The notes under the pieces: model-generated | Database searches by the model: none | What the model was told of the DNA's origin: nothing | The model's input: only the letters and a program-made list of their open reading frames with translations | Origin: Canna indica | Taxonomy: Eukaryota; Streptophyta; Magnoliopsida; Zingiberales; Cannaceae | Direction: 5' to 3' | DNA: 64,000 nt | Assembly (NCBI GenBank): GCA_034359265.1 | Contig: CP136896.1 | Location: 16,213,501-16,277,500 of the forward strand | Shown: in pieces, positions 1-12,500 of the stretch | Numbering within the stretch: the first letter of the stretch is position 1 | Layout of the letters: each line of letters starts with the position of its first letter | Program-made: the position numbers and the translations under genes

Positions 1-231
1 GTGAGTCTGTTCTCCACGTTTCCAATACTCTCCTTGTTCCACACAGTGAGCTTCTTAGCAAGTCTAGTTAGATTTTGTTGTAAAGAAAAGTCGGCACCGT
101 AGCATGGGACATTAGGATCCCAAACATTGTTTATAAGCTCTTTCAGATCCGGTTGTGAGAATCAATAGTGTTCGAAAATAAAAAAAAATTGTACGCTTTT
201 TAATGTTGTCTAGAACTCTAGATTACCATAA

Positions 232-783
232 TTAAGCAAAATAGGAGCTAGTGTGGTATGAGGTAACTCTCGACAGGTTTTTCACCTTTACAAAGTCATA
301 GTTTGAACTCCATGGAAGATTTGCTAGTGCTCTATCCAATCTAGCCCATATTCTTTGTTTTTCTACTTTGTTATTGCACCATGTATAAGAGTTTCCAATA
401 AAACCTAGATAATTCAATTTGGCCTTAGTAAAAAAGTCACTAAAAACCTCAGAAGAAGAATTCGCTTTGAAAATATTTCTTTCTTTCTTTTCCATAGATG
501 ACAAAATGTAGTTCATATCACCAATTAATAAGAAGCCACCGTATATCAACCAAGTTGAGATTAGCATAGCTATTCCATAATCATTCCTAACCCCAACTAT
601 GTTGCTTGCATAAATGCTAGAAGAAAGGAAAGATCTATCATTTTTAAATCGAATTGTTGCATTTACTGATTGTCTAGTAGAATGAACAATTCTAACTTTG
701 AAGAGCTCTCTTTTCCACATGAGAATAATGCCTCCAGATCTTTCTCTCGAGGGCACATACTCTCCACTCCATCTTGGACCCAT
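232..783 (-). pseudogene. LINE ORF2 fragment: endonuclease domain
   Basis: An open segment of 183 codons resembles the exonuclease-endonuclease-phosphatase (EEP) domain that nicks target DNA in plant LINEs. Visible landmarks are GGIILMW near residue 18, the GDMN motif near residue 107, and LGFIGNSYTWCNN near residue 131, which matches the usual F/LGF-G-YTW-N pattern of LINE endonucleases. The frame closes at 232 well before any reverse transcriptase domain, and a complete endonuclease would need an extra N-terminal part, so this is a remnant. It belongs with the ORF1 remnant upstream on the same strand. Confidence 0.7.
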
Positions 784-1584
784 CCTTAATAAATTTATGC
801 GCTCTCTTATCCTCCAAATGAGACTCCAATAAAAGAACCATATCTATCTTGAGACTTTTAATTAGCTGAAAGAGTCTTTCTTTGCTGCTCTTCTTACTAG
901 CACCTCTAATATTTCAAGATATCATATTCATTTTTCCTCGAGTGGGGGTTTACTAGTGTCGGTGCTCTCTACAATACTAGCATCAGATTTGAACTTGGTA
1001 TTCTTCCTTTTATATCCTATTAGGCTAACAGGGGTATCATCTAGTTTTATAGAGCTGCTAGGATCAGCCTCTTGATCTTCTAATCAGTTATCATCCGCTT
1101 GATTCTCATGAAGCATTTTATCTTCAAGCTCCATTGTCTTCTTAAAATTCTCTTGGAATATGTTAGAAACCTTTTTACAAAATGATTCAAAGGCCTTATA
1201 TTGGTCTCTTTTCTGAAGAGTATTATGCTTTCCAACATTTTTATCAGTAGCACCAAACTGAAGTTTTTTTTATTTTGCATTCAAGGAACATGTCTTTGCA
1301 AATCATGATTTTGCCCGAAAAGGTTGCCTTTTGAACGGTAGTGTTTTTGCAGGGACATCTCGAGGGATTGGAATTGATTTGTAAACCGAGTTGTCTCCCT
1401 TAATTGAAGTATCATTGTCAAATTCACTAACATCATCTAGTATATCAAAAGAATTCTGCAGTGGTTTCCCATGATTGGCCTATTGGGCTTTATTCTACCT
1501 CTTGAAACTATCATCCAGGTCCGTACTCAATCTTATTTTCTTCCACATAACTCATAGGTTATCATTAGAGGAATCATGTTTGTT

Positions 1585-2123
1585 CTAATTATCCATGTTT
1601 TGATTATCCACAGTTTCGAGATCCCTTGATTGATTTGTGAAAGGACAATTTTCAAAAGTATGTCCAATTCTGCCACACTCGAAACATATGATATGAATGT
1701 TTTCATAAGCAATCAATTGCCATATGTTGAATATATTACTTTTTATCCATATTCCTTGTTTCAGTAGTTTGGTGATATATATCAAATTGTGGCGTATTTT
1801 GCCCTAAACCATAGAGAGTCAAATTATCTATCTTTAGAGGGTCTCCTAATTTTGCAGCAATTTTGAGGAATGATTTTTTCATGTATACATTCAATGGGCA
1901 ATCTTGAAAACTGTATCCAAATTGGTTTTTTTTCAATTCTTTCACTAAACAAGACAAAGCTAGGCTTCCATGACTCGATTGACAAAGCCTGGCCTCTTAA
2001 AAACCAGCGGGCATATATAGGAACTCTAGATTTGTCTTCGATTGAGGAGAATTTGAAAATATAGAATCCCTTCGCGAGATCAATGACTTCAAGATCACCT
2101 TCTATTTTCCAGATTATAGACAT
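1585..2123 (-). pseudogene. LINE ORF1 fragment: DUF4283 domain and CCHC zinc knuckle
   Basis: Two overlapping minus-strand frames together read like plant LINE ORF1, the RNA-binding protein. The first (2123-1824) has GDLEVIDLAKGF, a WFLRGQ motif and IWIQFSRLP, the pattern of the DUF4283 domain. The second (1785-1585) ends with a CX2CX4HX4C knuckle, CFECGRIGHTFENC. The change of frame between the two parts and stops further upstream show that the ORF is broken. Confidence 0.7.
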
Positions 2124-2560
2124 AACTCTTTTAACTAAACCAAAGGGGGGAAGTCATCCAAAAACTTACCGTATAGGCATAACTTCCATCTCTGGTAAGC
2201 CTTATCTAAATCGACATCCTTATTTCTTGATTTTCTCACAGATAATCTTGGACTGTTTCCAAGATTCCTCCTCTCTAGCTTCTCTAAATAATTCAGCCCA
2301 AGATTTATGCTCAAGGTAGATCGATCAGGTCTTCCTTCGAGTCATGATTCTTTTCAACTTCTTGAATCAGAGCTGATAGATTGGGGTTTGGCAGAGCAGG
2401 ATATGATTTCGGCGTAGATGAAGTAGCTACTGTGACCTCCACCGAAGAATCATGGGGAGGGGGGATCAAGTTATCGACTTTTCCCTCTTGAGATCGTCTT
2501 GGAGCTCAATTTTCGTTTCTTGATTTTCTGTTTCTTGGAGCTCAACTCTTCACTGTGTTG

Positions 2561-2986
2561 GTTTTGCCCTACTAAAATTTTTAAACGTTTTAAATATTAT
2601 ATTGATAGGTATCTTCGTCATTAAAACTTGTGTATAATGTGCATATTAAATATTTTTTAAGCCTAATAGTTTTATATCATTCACTTTTGGTTATTTCAGT
2701 ACTATTGATTGGTTTAATTTAAATTTTAGCATCATTAATTATATCAATATTAGGCTCTTGTTATATTGTTCATTAAATTAATTTTTATATATAATTAAGT
2801 TTTGTGGTATATATTGCATAGCTTGCGCACTAATTTATCATATAATTTTATTTTTAAAAAAAATATTTTTAAAAATTAGTATTATAAAAATATGTTGCGA
2901 AAGGAAGTCAATAATATTAGCTTGAAACATTTAGTTCTGAAAATAAAATATAATGACAATGCAAAAAAGTATTTAGAATTTTTTTT
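2561..2986. other. AT-rich spacer, no gene seen
   Basis: Very AT-rich DNA between the LINE remnant and the fold-back element. Short ORFs here have no recognisable domain and look like chance frames. Confidence 0.6.
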
Positions 2987-3506
2987 AGGCTTAATTATGT
3001 TGTTGGTCCCTCAAAATATCATATTTTTTTCGTTTGATTCATTATCTTTTAAAATTTTTCGTTTAGTCTCTCAAAAATTATTTTCGTTTTCGTTTTCGTT
3101 TTGCTCCTCCATTAATTTTTCGTTAATTTTTGATATTAAGTGCCAACATGGAATGCTGACATGGACTAACGAGGGACCAAACAAAAAAAATATTTTAAGA
3201 GATTAGATGGAAAAAAATATTTTTTAATAACATAAAATATAACAATATACATTTTAATAACCTAAAATATAACAATATATAATTATGTTTTAGTTTATTA
3301 AAATATATATATTTTTCATCTAGTCCCTTAAAATATTTTTTTTTTCATTTGATCATTCTTTAGTTCATATCAGCATTTCACATTGGCACTTAACATAAAA
3401 AATTAACGGAAAGTTAACGGATAGACCAAACAAAAACGAAAATAATTTTTGAGGGACTATACGAAAAATATATGATATTTTGAGGGACCAAAAATAAAAA
3501 TAAGTT
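2987..3506. mobile_element. Fold-back MITE with long inverted arms
   Basis: The left arm (about 2987-3225) and the reverse complement of the right arm (about 3296-3506) run in parallel through the same landmarks. These are a GGTCCCTCAAAATATCATAT block, a CAAAAATTATTTTCGTTT block, a TTAAGTGCCAA block and an AAATATTTTAAG block. The arms are roughly 210-240 bp around a short AT-rich loop. It has no coding capacity. A clear TSD was not found, so the superfamily is open; plant elements with 'ggtccct' ends of this type are often Mutator-like. Confidence 0.7.
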
Positions 3507-3639
3507 TTTTAAAAATAAAAATAGAAAATCACAATAGATTATCGTACTAAAATTTGAATCTTGAATCTTTAGACAATATATAAAATGTTGCCGGACAAAG
3601 AAGCAGTAGTATTTAAAATTTAATTTAGAAATTAACTTA

Positions 3640-5457
3640 GGGGGCGTTTGGTTACCCGCAAGTGTAAATGCTGCAAAATCTATTTGCATGCAAAAGCAAA
3701 TGCCCGCAAATAGATTTTGCAGCCTACCGTTTGGTTGCCCGCAAGTAGAGTTGCAACTTCTATTTGCAAGCATTTGGTTGGCCGCAAATGAAAGTTGTAA
3801 TTACACTTGCAACTTGCAACGTGCAACTTGCATCTTACGAAATTTTTTAGGTCGAGTCGGGCACGAATTTTCTCAAGTCGGGCTGAGCCGGGCCGGGATG
3901 GGATGGGCCGAGCATGCACGAATTTATCCGGGCCGGGTACAAACTTTTTCGGGCAGGGCCGGGCACGAACTTTTCGGGTCGGGTCGTGCACAAATCTTTT
4001 TGGGCCGGGCCGGACACGAATTTTTTCGAGTCGGCCCGAGCCGGACCGGGACAGGTTGGGCAGTGCATGAATTTTTTCGGGCAAGGCTGGGTCGAACACA
4101 ATTTTTTTTTCGGGCTGGGCACGAATTTTTTTGAGCTGGGCCGGGAAATGAATTTTTTCAGGCCGGGTCGGGTAGGAATTTTTTCAGGCCGGGTCGGGCA
4201 GGAATTTTTTCGGGCCGGGCCGAGCCGAGTCAAGATGGGCAGTGCACGAATTTTTTCGGGCAAGGTTGGGCCCGATGCGAATATTTCGGACTGGGCATGA
4301 ATTTCTTTTCGTGTTAGGTCAGGCTGGGCATAAAATTTTTCGGGTTGAGTCGGGACACGAATTTTTTTGGGCAGGGCTGACCACAAATTTTTTCGGGCAG
4401 GGCCAGGCAAGAATTTTTTCGGTCCAGACCGGGCACGAATTTTTTTGGGGCGGGCCGAGCACAAAATATTTTGGGCCGGGTTGGGCACGAATTTTTTGGG
4501 GTTGGGCCGTGCACGAATAATTTTGGGCCGGGCAAGGCACGAATTTTTTCGGGTCGGCACGAGTCGGGCAGTGCATAAATTTTTTCGGGCAGGGCTGGGT
4601 TGGGCACGAATTTTTTTGGGTCGGGCATGAATTTTTTCGGGCCGGGCCGGGGTACGAATTTTTTTTGGGCAGGGCAGGGCCGGGTCGACAGTGAATTTTT
4701 TTCGAGCCAGGCTGAGCACGAATTTTTTTGGGCCTGGCCGAGCACAAATTTTTTCGGGCTAGGCCAGGCACGAAATTTTTGAGTCGGGCTGGGCACGAAA
4801 TTTTTCAGGCCGGGTTGGGCACGAATTTTTTTGGACCGAGCCGGGCTGGGACGAGCCGTGCAGTGCACGAATTTTTTGGTCGGGTCGGACACAAATTTTT
4901 TCGGGGCGGGATGGACACGAATTTTTTTGGGCCGGCCGGGCACAAATTTTTTCAGGCCAGGCTGGACATGAACTTTTTTGGGTCGGGTCGGGCATAAATT
5001 TTTTGGGTCGAGCCTGGGACAAATTTTTTCGGGCCAGGCTAAAAACTTAGGCCCGACACGATTTGTCTGACAAATTAATAATTTTTAATTTTTGTATATT
5101 ACTGAAAATATATTAAAAAATCTATCAAATGTCATCAGATGTAAAATCTGACACTACCATCAGGTTCAGCACGCAAAAACCTACAACTTTGATATTTATC
5201 TCGTCTTCATCCGACGACTCTACGTCGCCAAAATTAATTATTTTTCAATACTTAAATTATTGCATTTGCAGCCCGCAATCTTGTATTGCGGGCTTTTTGG
5301 GCTGCAATTCCACTTGCGGCCCGCAAATGATATTTGAAATACAAGTTGCAACTAGTAAATGCTGCAAAATAATTTTGCAGCCAACCAAACAAATTTGTTA
5401 TCTAAATACTGCAACTAAAGTTGCAGCATTTGTATTTGCGGGCAATCAAACGCCCCC
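3640..5457. mobile_element. Harbinger/Tourist-like element carrying a minisatellite
   Basis: The left end GGGGGCGTTTGGTT and the inverted right end match at 20 of the first 22 positions, continuing into the CCCGCAA block. They are flanked by a direct TTA on both sides (3637-3639 and 5458-5460). A 3-bp TTA target duplication with G-rich GTTTGGTT termini is the signature of PIF/Harbinger and Tourist elements. Sub-terminal regions are full of TTGCAGC and TTTGCGGGC motifs in both orientations. The centre is a GC-rich tandem array. No transposase is present, so it is non-autonomous. The element ends 149 bp upstream of the MSH3 start codon. Confidence 0.8.
3845..5045. repeat. GC-rich minisatellite array inside the Harbinger element
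   Basis: Several dozen imperfect copies of a short unit built around GGGCCGGGCACGAATTTTTT, with unit length varying from about 20 to 45 bases. The array alternates a GC-rich block with a T-tract. It creates long open frames on both strands that encode only low-complexity Pro/Arg/Lys or Gly/Phe repeats. These are products of the repeat, not genes. Confidence 0.9.
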
Positions 5458-5460
5458 TTA

Positions 5461-5606
5461 ATGTATTAACTTGCCCGTACAGAAGTCGCAGGTTGACCTT
5501 GTAAGTTGTAGCGGTCCATTAAGGACCAATTTATGTCATTTACCCGTTTCCATATTATAGTGACCGCTATAGGCCTTCCCGCGCTCTTCCTTCTCTCCGC
5601 CTCGTC
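5461..5606 (+). promoter_or_regulatory. Presumed MSH3 core promoter / 5' leader
   Basis: Only 146 bases separate the Harbinger element's right TSD from the MSH3 start codon. They contain an ACCAAT box near 5524-5529, an AT-rich ATATTATA stretch near 5552 and TTCCCGCGC at 5576-5584. The last is one mismatch from the E2F consensus used by replication and repair genes. These are weak single-site matches. If transcription starts here, the upstream transposon would supply the distal promoter. Confidence 0.4.
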
Positions 5607-6569
5607 ATGGGGAAGCCGAAGCAACAGACCATCTCCCGCTTCTTCGCCCCGAAATCCCCTCAAAGTCCTTCCTCCTCACCACCACCTCCGCCGCCTAAGC
5701 CTTCCCCGAAGATATCCGCTACCGTCTCATTGTCTCCCTCCGCCAAGCGAAAACTCCAAGCCCTAACCCCTTCCTCTCCGCCTAACCCCAAGAAACCCAA
5801 ACCATCTTCCTCTTCCTCCCGCCAATCCCCCGCCCCCATCCCGTCCTCCAACCCTGACCTCCATGGACGCTTTCTTTCCAAACTCTTCATCCCTCCTTCC
5901 CCGCCCTCCTCCTCCACCGCCACCCCTAAAACCCTACCCCTAAATCCTACCTACACCCCCCTCGAGCTCCAAGTTATTGACCTCAAATCCAAGCACCCTG
6001 ACGTCCTTCTCATGGTCGAGGTCGGGTACAAGTACCGCTTCTTCGGCGAGGATGCAGAAACCGCCGCCCGGGTCCTCGGCATCTTCGCCCACGTCGACCA
6101 CAACTTCCTAACCGCCAGCATCCCAACCTTCCGGCTCCACTTCCACGTCCGCCGTCTAGTTGCTGCGGGTTACAAGGTTGGGGTTGTGAAGCAGACAGAG
6201 ACAGCTGCGATCAAATCGCATGGGTCCAACCGTCTCGGGCCCTTCACCCGGGGTCTGTCGGCTCTGTACACAAAGTCGACCATTGAGGCTGCGGAGGACA
6301 TGGGTGGTGGGACGGAAGAGGGATTCAGTGCCGCAGGAAGTAATTACCTTGCTTGTGTCGTGGAAAAAGAGTTGCCACCAGGGACTGCGGATCTCGAGGG
6401 GAAGTTTGCCGTGAGGATTGGGATTATTGCTGTGGAGGTGTCGACAGGAGATGTTGTTCATGGGGAGTTCACTGATGATTCAATAAGGACAGGGCTTGAG
6501 GCGATGCTTATTAGTTTGTCACCTACTGAGATTCTTCTCGGGGAGCCCCTTTCAACAATAACAGAGAAG
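5607..6569 (+). CDS. MSH3: MSH3 exon 1 (residues 1-321)
   Basis: Encodes the N-terminal PCNA-interacting box, a long low-complexity Pro/Ser/Lys linker (about residues 17-110), the complete mismatch-binding domain I (from about 115, with Tyr141-Lys142) and the beginning of connector domain II. It is GC-rich, unlike all later exons. The donor is AAG|GTTAGT after a phase-0 codon. Confidence 0.93.
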
Positions 6570-9500
6570 GTTAGTACTTAATGTTTATCAACAAAGGAAT
6601 TTGATATTACTGGAAGTCCTTTATTATTAAGAACTCTGTTATCTAAGTTTGTTTAGAGTTTTGCTTTACCTTCGTTCTGATCTATTTCTAGTTTCATATT
6701 AGGAAGTGATGACATTGTCAGCTAAACTTTTTTTTTTTCTACTATATTTGTTCTCCCACTTTTCTGCATGTTCGCACTCAAGATATCCATTGTGTCCATT
6801 TGGTTAAAATAGACACATTTACGACTTACTGAGAATAAATAGTACCATAGTCCATAAATGCTAGGTCTCTTTGTGTTCCTTAATATTTCAATGCACAACT
6901 TTTGCATATATGTAGGCATTATTGAGAAATAAATTTCACTAGGACAAAATCCTGACACAGTTTTCCACAAGAGTGACCTGATAATGCTTTATCTATGTTA
7001 TTGTATGTATATATGAAAATAAAAAACAAGGTCATCATCTTATAGAATTTTAACAACCGATCTTCTATTGATATAGCTCTGGTCCTCTAGCTATGTTCTT
7101 TTCTGTAAGTTCAGATTTGTCTAAGTCTGTCGAGGAGTATTTGAACAAAATATTTTAACAGTGAGAAGTTGAGAACTTGTTTTTATCAAGGCACAAAGCG
7201 CCTGTTTTATCGAAGTTAAGATTATCTAGTGGTATGTTCAATCTATGTTGCTGCTCAATGCATTATCTAGTTGTTTTATGTTAATGATATTTTTCTCAGA
7301 ATAAATTTATTGTTTACGTTTATTTCTTCTCCTAGATGCTACTAGCATATGCTGGACCTACATCCAATGTTCGAATTGAGCGCACCTCACGTGATTGTTA
7401 TTGTGATGGTGGTGCACTTGCTGAAGTGATGTCTTTATATGAAAACATGGATGATAATGTTCTGGTTGTTGTGAATGATACTGAAAATGATGATGTAAGA
7501 GAGGAAGGATATCATTATCCTAAAATAGAGGTATCATTATTTATTATATTATGATTTCTGAATTGTTCTGTTTTGGATCTGTGTTAAACTTAGTTCTCAA
7601 TACTCTTTGCTTAACACTTTTTTTAACCTTACGTCCTTTTTATGTGTATTACTGGCTTTTTTGGTCCAATCTACCCACCTATGTTTTATTTCCTGATTTC
7701 ATAGAATGATATATCTCCTTTGCTCATTGTTGATACCATTTTATTTTCACGTCCTTTGACAGGAAATCATGGCCATGTCTGAATTACTTATTCAGGCATT
7801 GGCCTTGACCATCCGCTTTCTTAGGGATTTTGGGTTGGAAAGGATACTAGGACCCACTGCTTCATTTCGGCCTATTTCTAGCAAGCTTGAGATGACTTTA
7901 TCAGCAAATACGATCCATCAGCTTGAGGTAGTTTGCTACCATGCTTAGTATAATGCATAATTTAGGATCAATTTTTTATTCAATCATGTGATGGAGTTTG
8001 GTGTGTTTGTATATTACATGGTAAGATATGGTAGCACTGTCATCTTAAAAATTCATTTTCTATGTCTTCAGTTCCTCCTGCTACTTGCATAATGGTATTG
8101 TAGATCTTCCTAATTCTAGTGTTCAAATTTATAATAATGGACTATAGTGTGAGATGGCTATAAAGGCCTGCATTGTTGGTTTTGAGGGGGCACCTCTTTT
8201 CTCAAATAGAATATATTACACTTTTGTTGAGTCACAGTATTTAAAGCTCACCTAGATTATTATTGTTAATTGGAATTTGGAAGGTTTCTGTATAGACAAC
8301 ATTTAGTTAAGTTTAATCAGATTCCTATAATCTAAGCATCTCTTAATTAGGTACAATTCCACATTGATGAATTTTCAATCATAACAATAGAAAAACAAGT
8401 CAATTGATGGTAATGGAAGATGCTTTTGAACAAAACAACACGTTATTGACAGTTGAGGAAGATAATATGACTATTCTTTAAATATGTAGATGGCAAAAAA
8501 TGTCATAAGGTCATTTAAAAATATTACTACATTATACAAGAGAATATTTTCATTCTATGCGGACGCCATTATTCCTATTATGGGTATAAATAAGGTCGGG
8601 GCCAAGGGATCGCCCTGCTGAGCCCTTTTGTGGATTTAAAGAAGCTAGCTAGAATGCCATTGAACCTAACTAAAAACCGCAATTGTTAAGAAGAGACTCC
8701 ATAATAGCTGTGAACCCAAACCTATGCAATACTACAATGATGAAATGCCACTCCATCCGGTCATAATCTTTCGCCATATCACATTTGAAAATCACATGTT
8801 GAACCCACCTTCAAATGTCCTCTAAAAGTTCTGCCCCTAAAATCAAATCTTGGTCACACATGGTATGCTTATGGTAATCTATTTCATCAAGTACTCCCAT
8901 AGGAAGAGGTATGACCACTACAACCTGTTCATTTTATATTAAGCAAGGACATAGAGCTAAGCATTGTTCATTTAGATTGAATCCTGCTTTTACCGGTCCC
9001 TAACCTGGTCCCTAATCTGCCTCTTCAAACTCAAAGGATTTTCGTAAGCAGCAATAGTGTTATCTTAAAACCGAGCATAGCCTTATGCCCTTATTTTATT
9101 TTCTTTTCGCATAAGATACACTCAATTATGTCATGCAGAAACTAAACAACAAGGTTCATCTTCAACCTGCAACTGCACCAAGAAAGAGGTGGAAAACACT
9201 TCTTTTTTAGGCAAGACGATGTGCTAGCACCCGTGACCCAAGCTGGCGATCCCGTGGACATAGTCCTTTAAGTGTCCGTTTAGTCCATGGTCTGTTGGAT
9301 GGTCGGTGCAAGGCTAAAAATTGGAACACATCAATTCCGCTCATTCATGTCCTTCGCTTCAGGGCATGTCTCTCACTGTGGTCAATACTCCATATTTTTG
9401 GGCAACGAATCTTACACTTGTTCAGTTATTGTGGCCCGGGTGGGGGTGTGGCCCGGGTGCAGGATCGAGTCAAGGGGCGATGAGGTCTTGTTTGTGTCAG

Positions 9501-12500
9501 TTGAGAGGGAGGTTGAGAGGGAAGTGAGATCTCCTGCTCCGTTGTCTCGCCTGGAGCAGTAGGCTATTCCTTCGGGCCTATGGTGGTGATAGGTTAGAAG
9601 ATGATGGCTGTTGTTGGGGCCGCTAGAACTTGATAAGAGGAGAAGAGTATAGCCTAGAGGGGAGGTAAAGAAGAGGATGAGAAGGGGAGTAGACGGGAGG
9701 GAGGGAGATAAGGAGATGAACCAATTAATTCATGCCTCTTTCATTACTAATGTTCTGAATTTATACAATCATGGTAAGGAACATAAGTGATTATCATGAG
9801 ATAACAAGCTTTATCAAGAAATAGCAATGTGTTTATCCTAATGATGAGATAAAGGCACAGCTTTTATGAAGTGTTTATCCAAGTGATGAGATGCATCATT
9901 TTGACTTATTCAATGTTGATCATCACCTTCTAAGGCCTTTGAATTATTCTTTCTTCTGCTCTAATATTTGTAATAGCATCTATCCATATTAGACAGTTCA
10001 CATGGTCTCTTTCCTTCGAAAATTTTGGACGTGTCCGGGTCGATCTGTGGTTTGGCTTGCTTCTCCTCACCCAGCAAACTCTAGCATCAAAGCCATAGTG
10101 CGCTAGCATGCCCGAGGGAGAACAAGCTACGGATAAAGCGCAAGGCACAAAAGAACAAGCAAGGGCAAAAGCCCTTGCTTATTAGAGCAACTGTTTTCTT
10201 TTTCATAGCAAATCAACAGTCACCAACTTCCACAAAGGTGGAGCCTCTAGCTGCCCAATTAAAGCTCATAAAGTTATAAAACTCGGGATGATAAATCCAC
10301 ATGTTTTGAAACTTGAATGCACCTCCCGGCCTCGATTCTTTTGCATAGTCCATAGAACTTAGTTGATAATTTTTCGGAGGATCTTTGAGCCAGAGTGAGT
10401 TGGCGGTAGGGTTGTAGGCGCAAACCGTTGTACTGGACCTCGCGCTGTTTGGAATCATAGGATTGCTTCATTGTTTGTTGAGCTCAAAGTAGTTGATTGT
10501 GCAAAAGTTGAAGTGTGTTGAGTGTGTTGTTGCGGTTGCGGAGCTCAAAGTTATAACTTATAATAAACGTGCTAACCTAGCGGTATATGGAATGAGACGG
10601 GGGGGGGGGGCGACCGTAGACTGCTTCAAATGGTGTCATTTTGATGGCGGAGCAGAAGGCGGTATTATAGCAATATTCAGCCCAAGGTAGCCACAGAATC
10701 CACCTCTTGGGATTCTTGTATGTAAGGTAGCGAGGATACATTTCTAAGGTGCGGTTCACCACTTCTATTTGGCCATCGGATTGAGGGTGAAAAGAGGAAG
10801 TGGAACATAATTTGACGCCGCAGAGCTTGAATAATTCTCGCCAAAAGGTGCTGGTAAATACCTTATCTGATTATCTCTATCGCTTACAATGCTTTCAAGC
10901 ATGCCATGTAGCTTGAAGATGTTTTCAAAGAAAATACGAGCGACCTTTGTTGCTGAAAATGGGTGGGCAAGTGGGATGAAGTGAGCGGACTTGGAGAGTC
11001 ACCATGATGGTGCCAAAGAGATGGTAGTTGTTCATGCAGTAATCACTGCAGCTTTGCTTTTAATTCTGGATCATGATTGAATGGTGCTTGTATTATTTTC
11101 ATATACGAAGTAAGTGGCTGAGATATAGCATGCAGTCTAGTTTGTATTATTTCCTCGTGAGACAACACATTTGCTTCTTGGTTGAGCCGGCCTGCTTTGT
11201 ATTGGATTGTGAAGTCGAGCCTGAGTAACTTAGATACCCAATGCTGTTGTGGTCCTGTGATGATGCGCTGGTCTAGTAGAAATTTCAAGGCATAATGCTC
11301 TGTCTTGACGATGAAAGATCTGCCCCATAATAAGTAGGAAGCCCAATGTCGAACAGCTTTGGCCAATCCAATGAGTTCCTTCTTGTATGCCGGTAGTCGT
11401 TTATGACATTCAGATAATGGGCAGCTGAAATAGGCTATTGGCAGATCATCCTGCTGAAGAACTGCCCTATGTCGTTTTTGGCTGCATCACACTCAATATG
11501 GAATGGCCCAGTGAAGTCAAGAAGAGCTAAAATCGGAGCTGTGGTGAGAGCGACTTTTAGTTTGCCGAATGTGACATAGCATCTCCTGTCCATTTGAAAG
11601 AATTTTTCCTCGGGAGGCTTGTAAGTGGGGCACTTATGTTCCCATAGTCTTGAATAAATTTCTGTAATATCGAAGTTCTGTTGGTGTTTGTGGGGCTGGC
11701 CAATTGGTTACTGCTTGAATCTTCACAGGATCAGTAGCAACTCCATGACTCGAAATTATGTGGCCCAAATAACTCACTGCCTGTGATCCAAAAATACTTT
11801 TTGATTGAATACTTTCCTTAGATGATCCAGTGTTCGTGTTGTAGGATTGCCACCAGTCCAGTGGTTCAGCAAATATGGTCATGAAGCTATCTAGCATTAT
11901 GGATAGTTCCGACAAGGTAGAGGGCTGTGGTTGCATATTGTGAATGGCTGTTTTTCATTTTTGAACTACTAGCCCTGTAGATGTACTGCCCGACCGTGTA
12001 TAAAATATTGCATGGATAAATTTTCGAAGTCCCACGTTATAGGCCCTAGTGTTTGAAGCCAATGGACTCTGAGGATGATGTCGAATCTGCCTAGTTGGAC
12101 GACATAAAATTCGGTTTGAATTTGTTCCTTGCCGGTCCATAATGTTAGTGGATCTCGCAACTTGGAGGTTGATAGGCGAGAACCACCGACTACCACTACT
12201 GTCATTTGGTTTCTTTCTTCTATGTTTAATCCCAGCCTATACGCCACATTGCAGTTTATGAAATTGAGGAAGCTGCCTGAATCTAAGAGTATGTTGACCG
12301 GAAGTGATTGTATATGTCCAGTAATATGCATAGTAGTTTGTGGCTGCCTGGCTGGTTTATACCTTAGATTGCCATCAGTAAAAGGTGATGCTCCTCTTAA
12401 GTGTCTTGAGGTGGGTTGTCCTCGTTGTCGTCGTCAGCCACAATCTACATATGAAATAATTTTTTGCATGTATGACCTGGTGCCCATTTCTCGTCGCAAT

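Larger units (their letters stand above)
1..2560 (-). mobile_element. Degenerate LINE (L1-type non-LTR retrotransposon), 5' part
   Basis: Read on the minus strand, this stretch carries the two hallmarks of a plant L1-type LINE in the expected order: an ORF1 with a DUF4283-like domain and CCHC zinc knuckle (2123-1585), then the start of an endonuclease ORF (783-232). The reverse transcriptase would lie to the left, outside the window. Frames are broken by many stops between 2330 and 1080, so the copy is dead. No TSD can be assessed because only one end is visible. The 5' end near 2560 is an estimate from where coding-like sequence stops and AT-rich DNA begins. Confidence 0.75.

Noticed and set aside
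3680..5022. Long open frames on both strands, up to 290 codons, rich in Pro/Arg/Lys
   Set aside because: They are translations of the GC-rich minisatellite; the same pattern appears in several frames and on both strands with no domain.
5660..6461. Minus-strand frames opposite MSH3 exon 1
   Set aside because: Shadows of a GC-rich coding exon; the plus frame has clear MSH3 domains.
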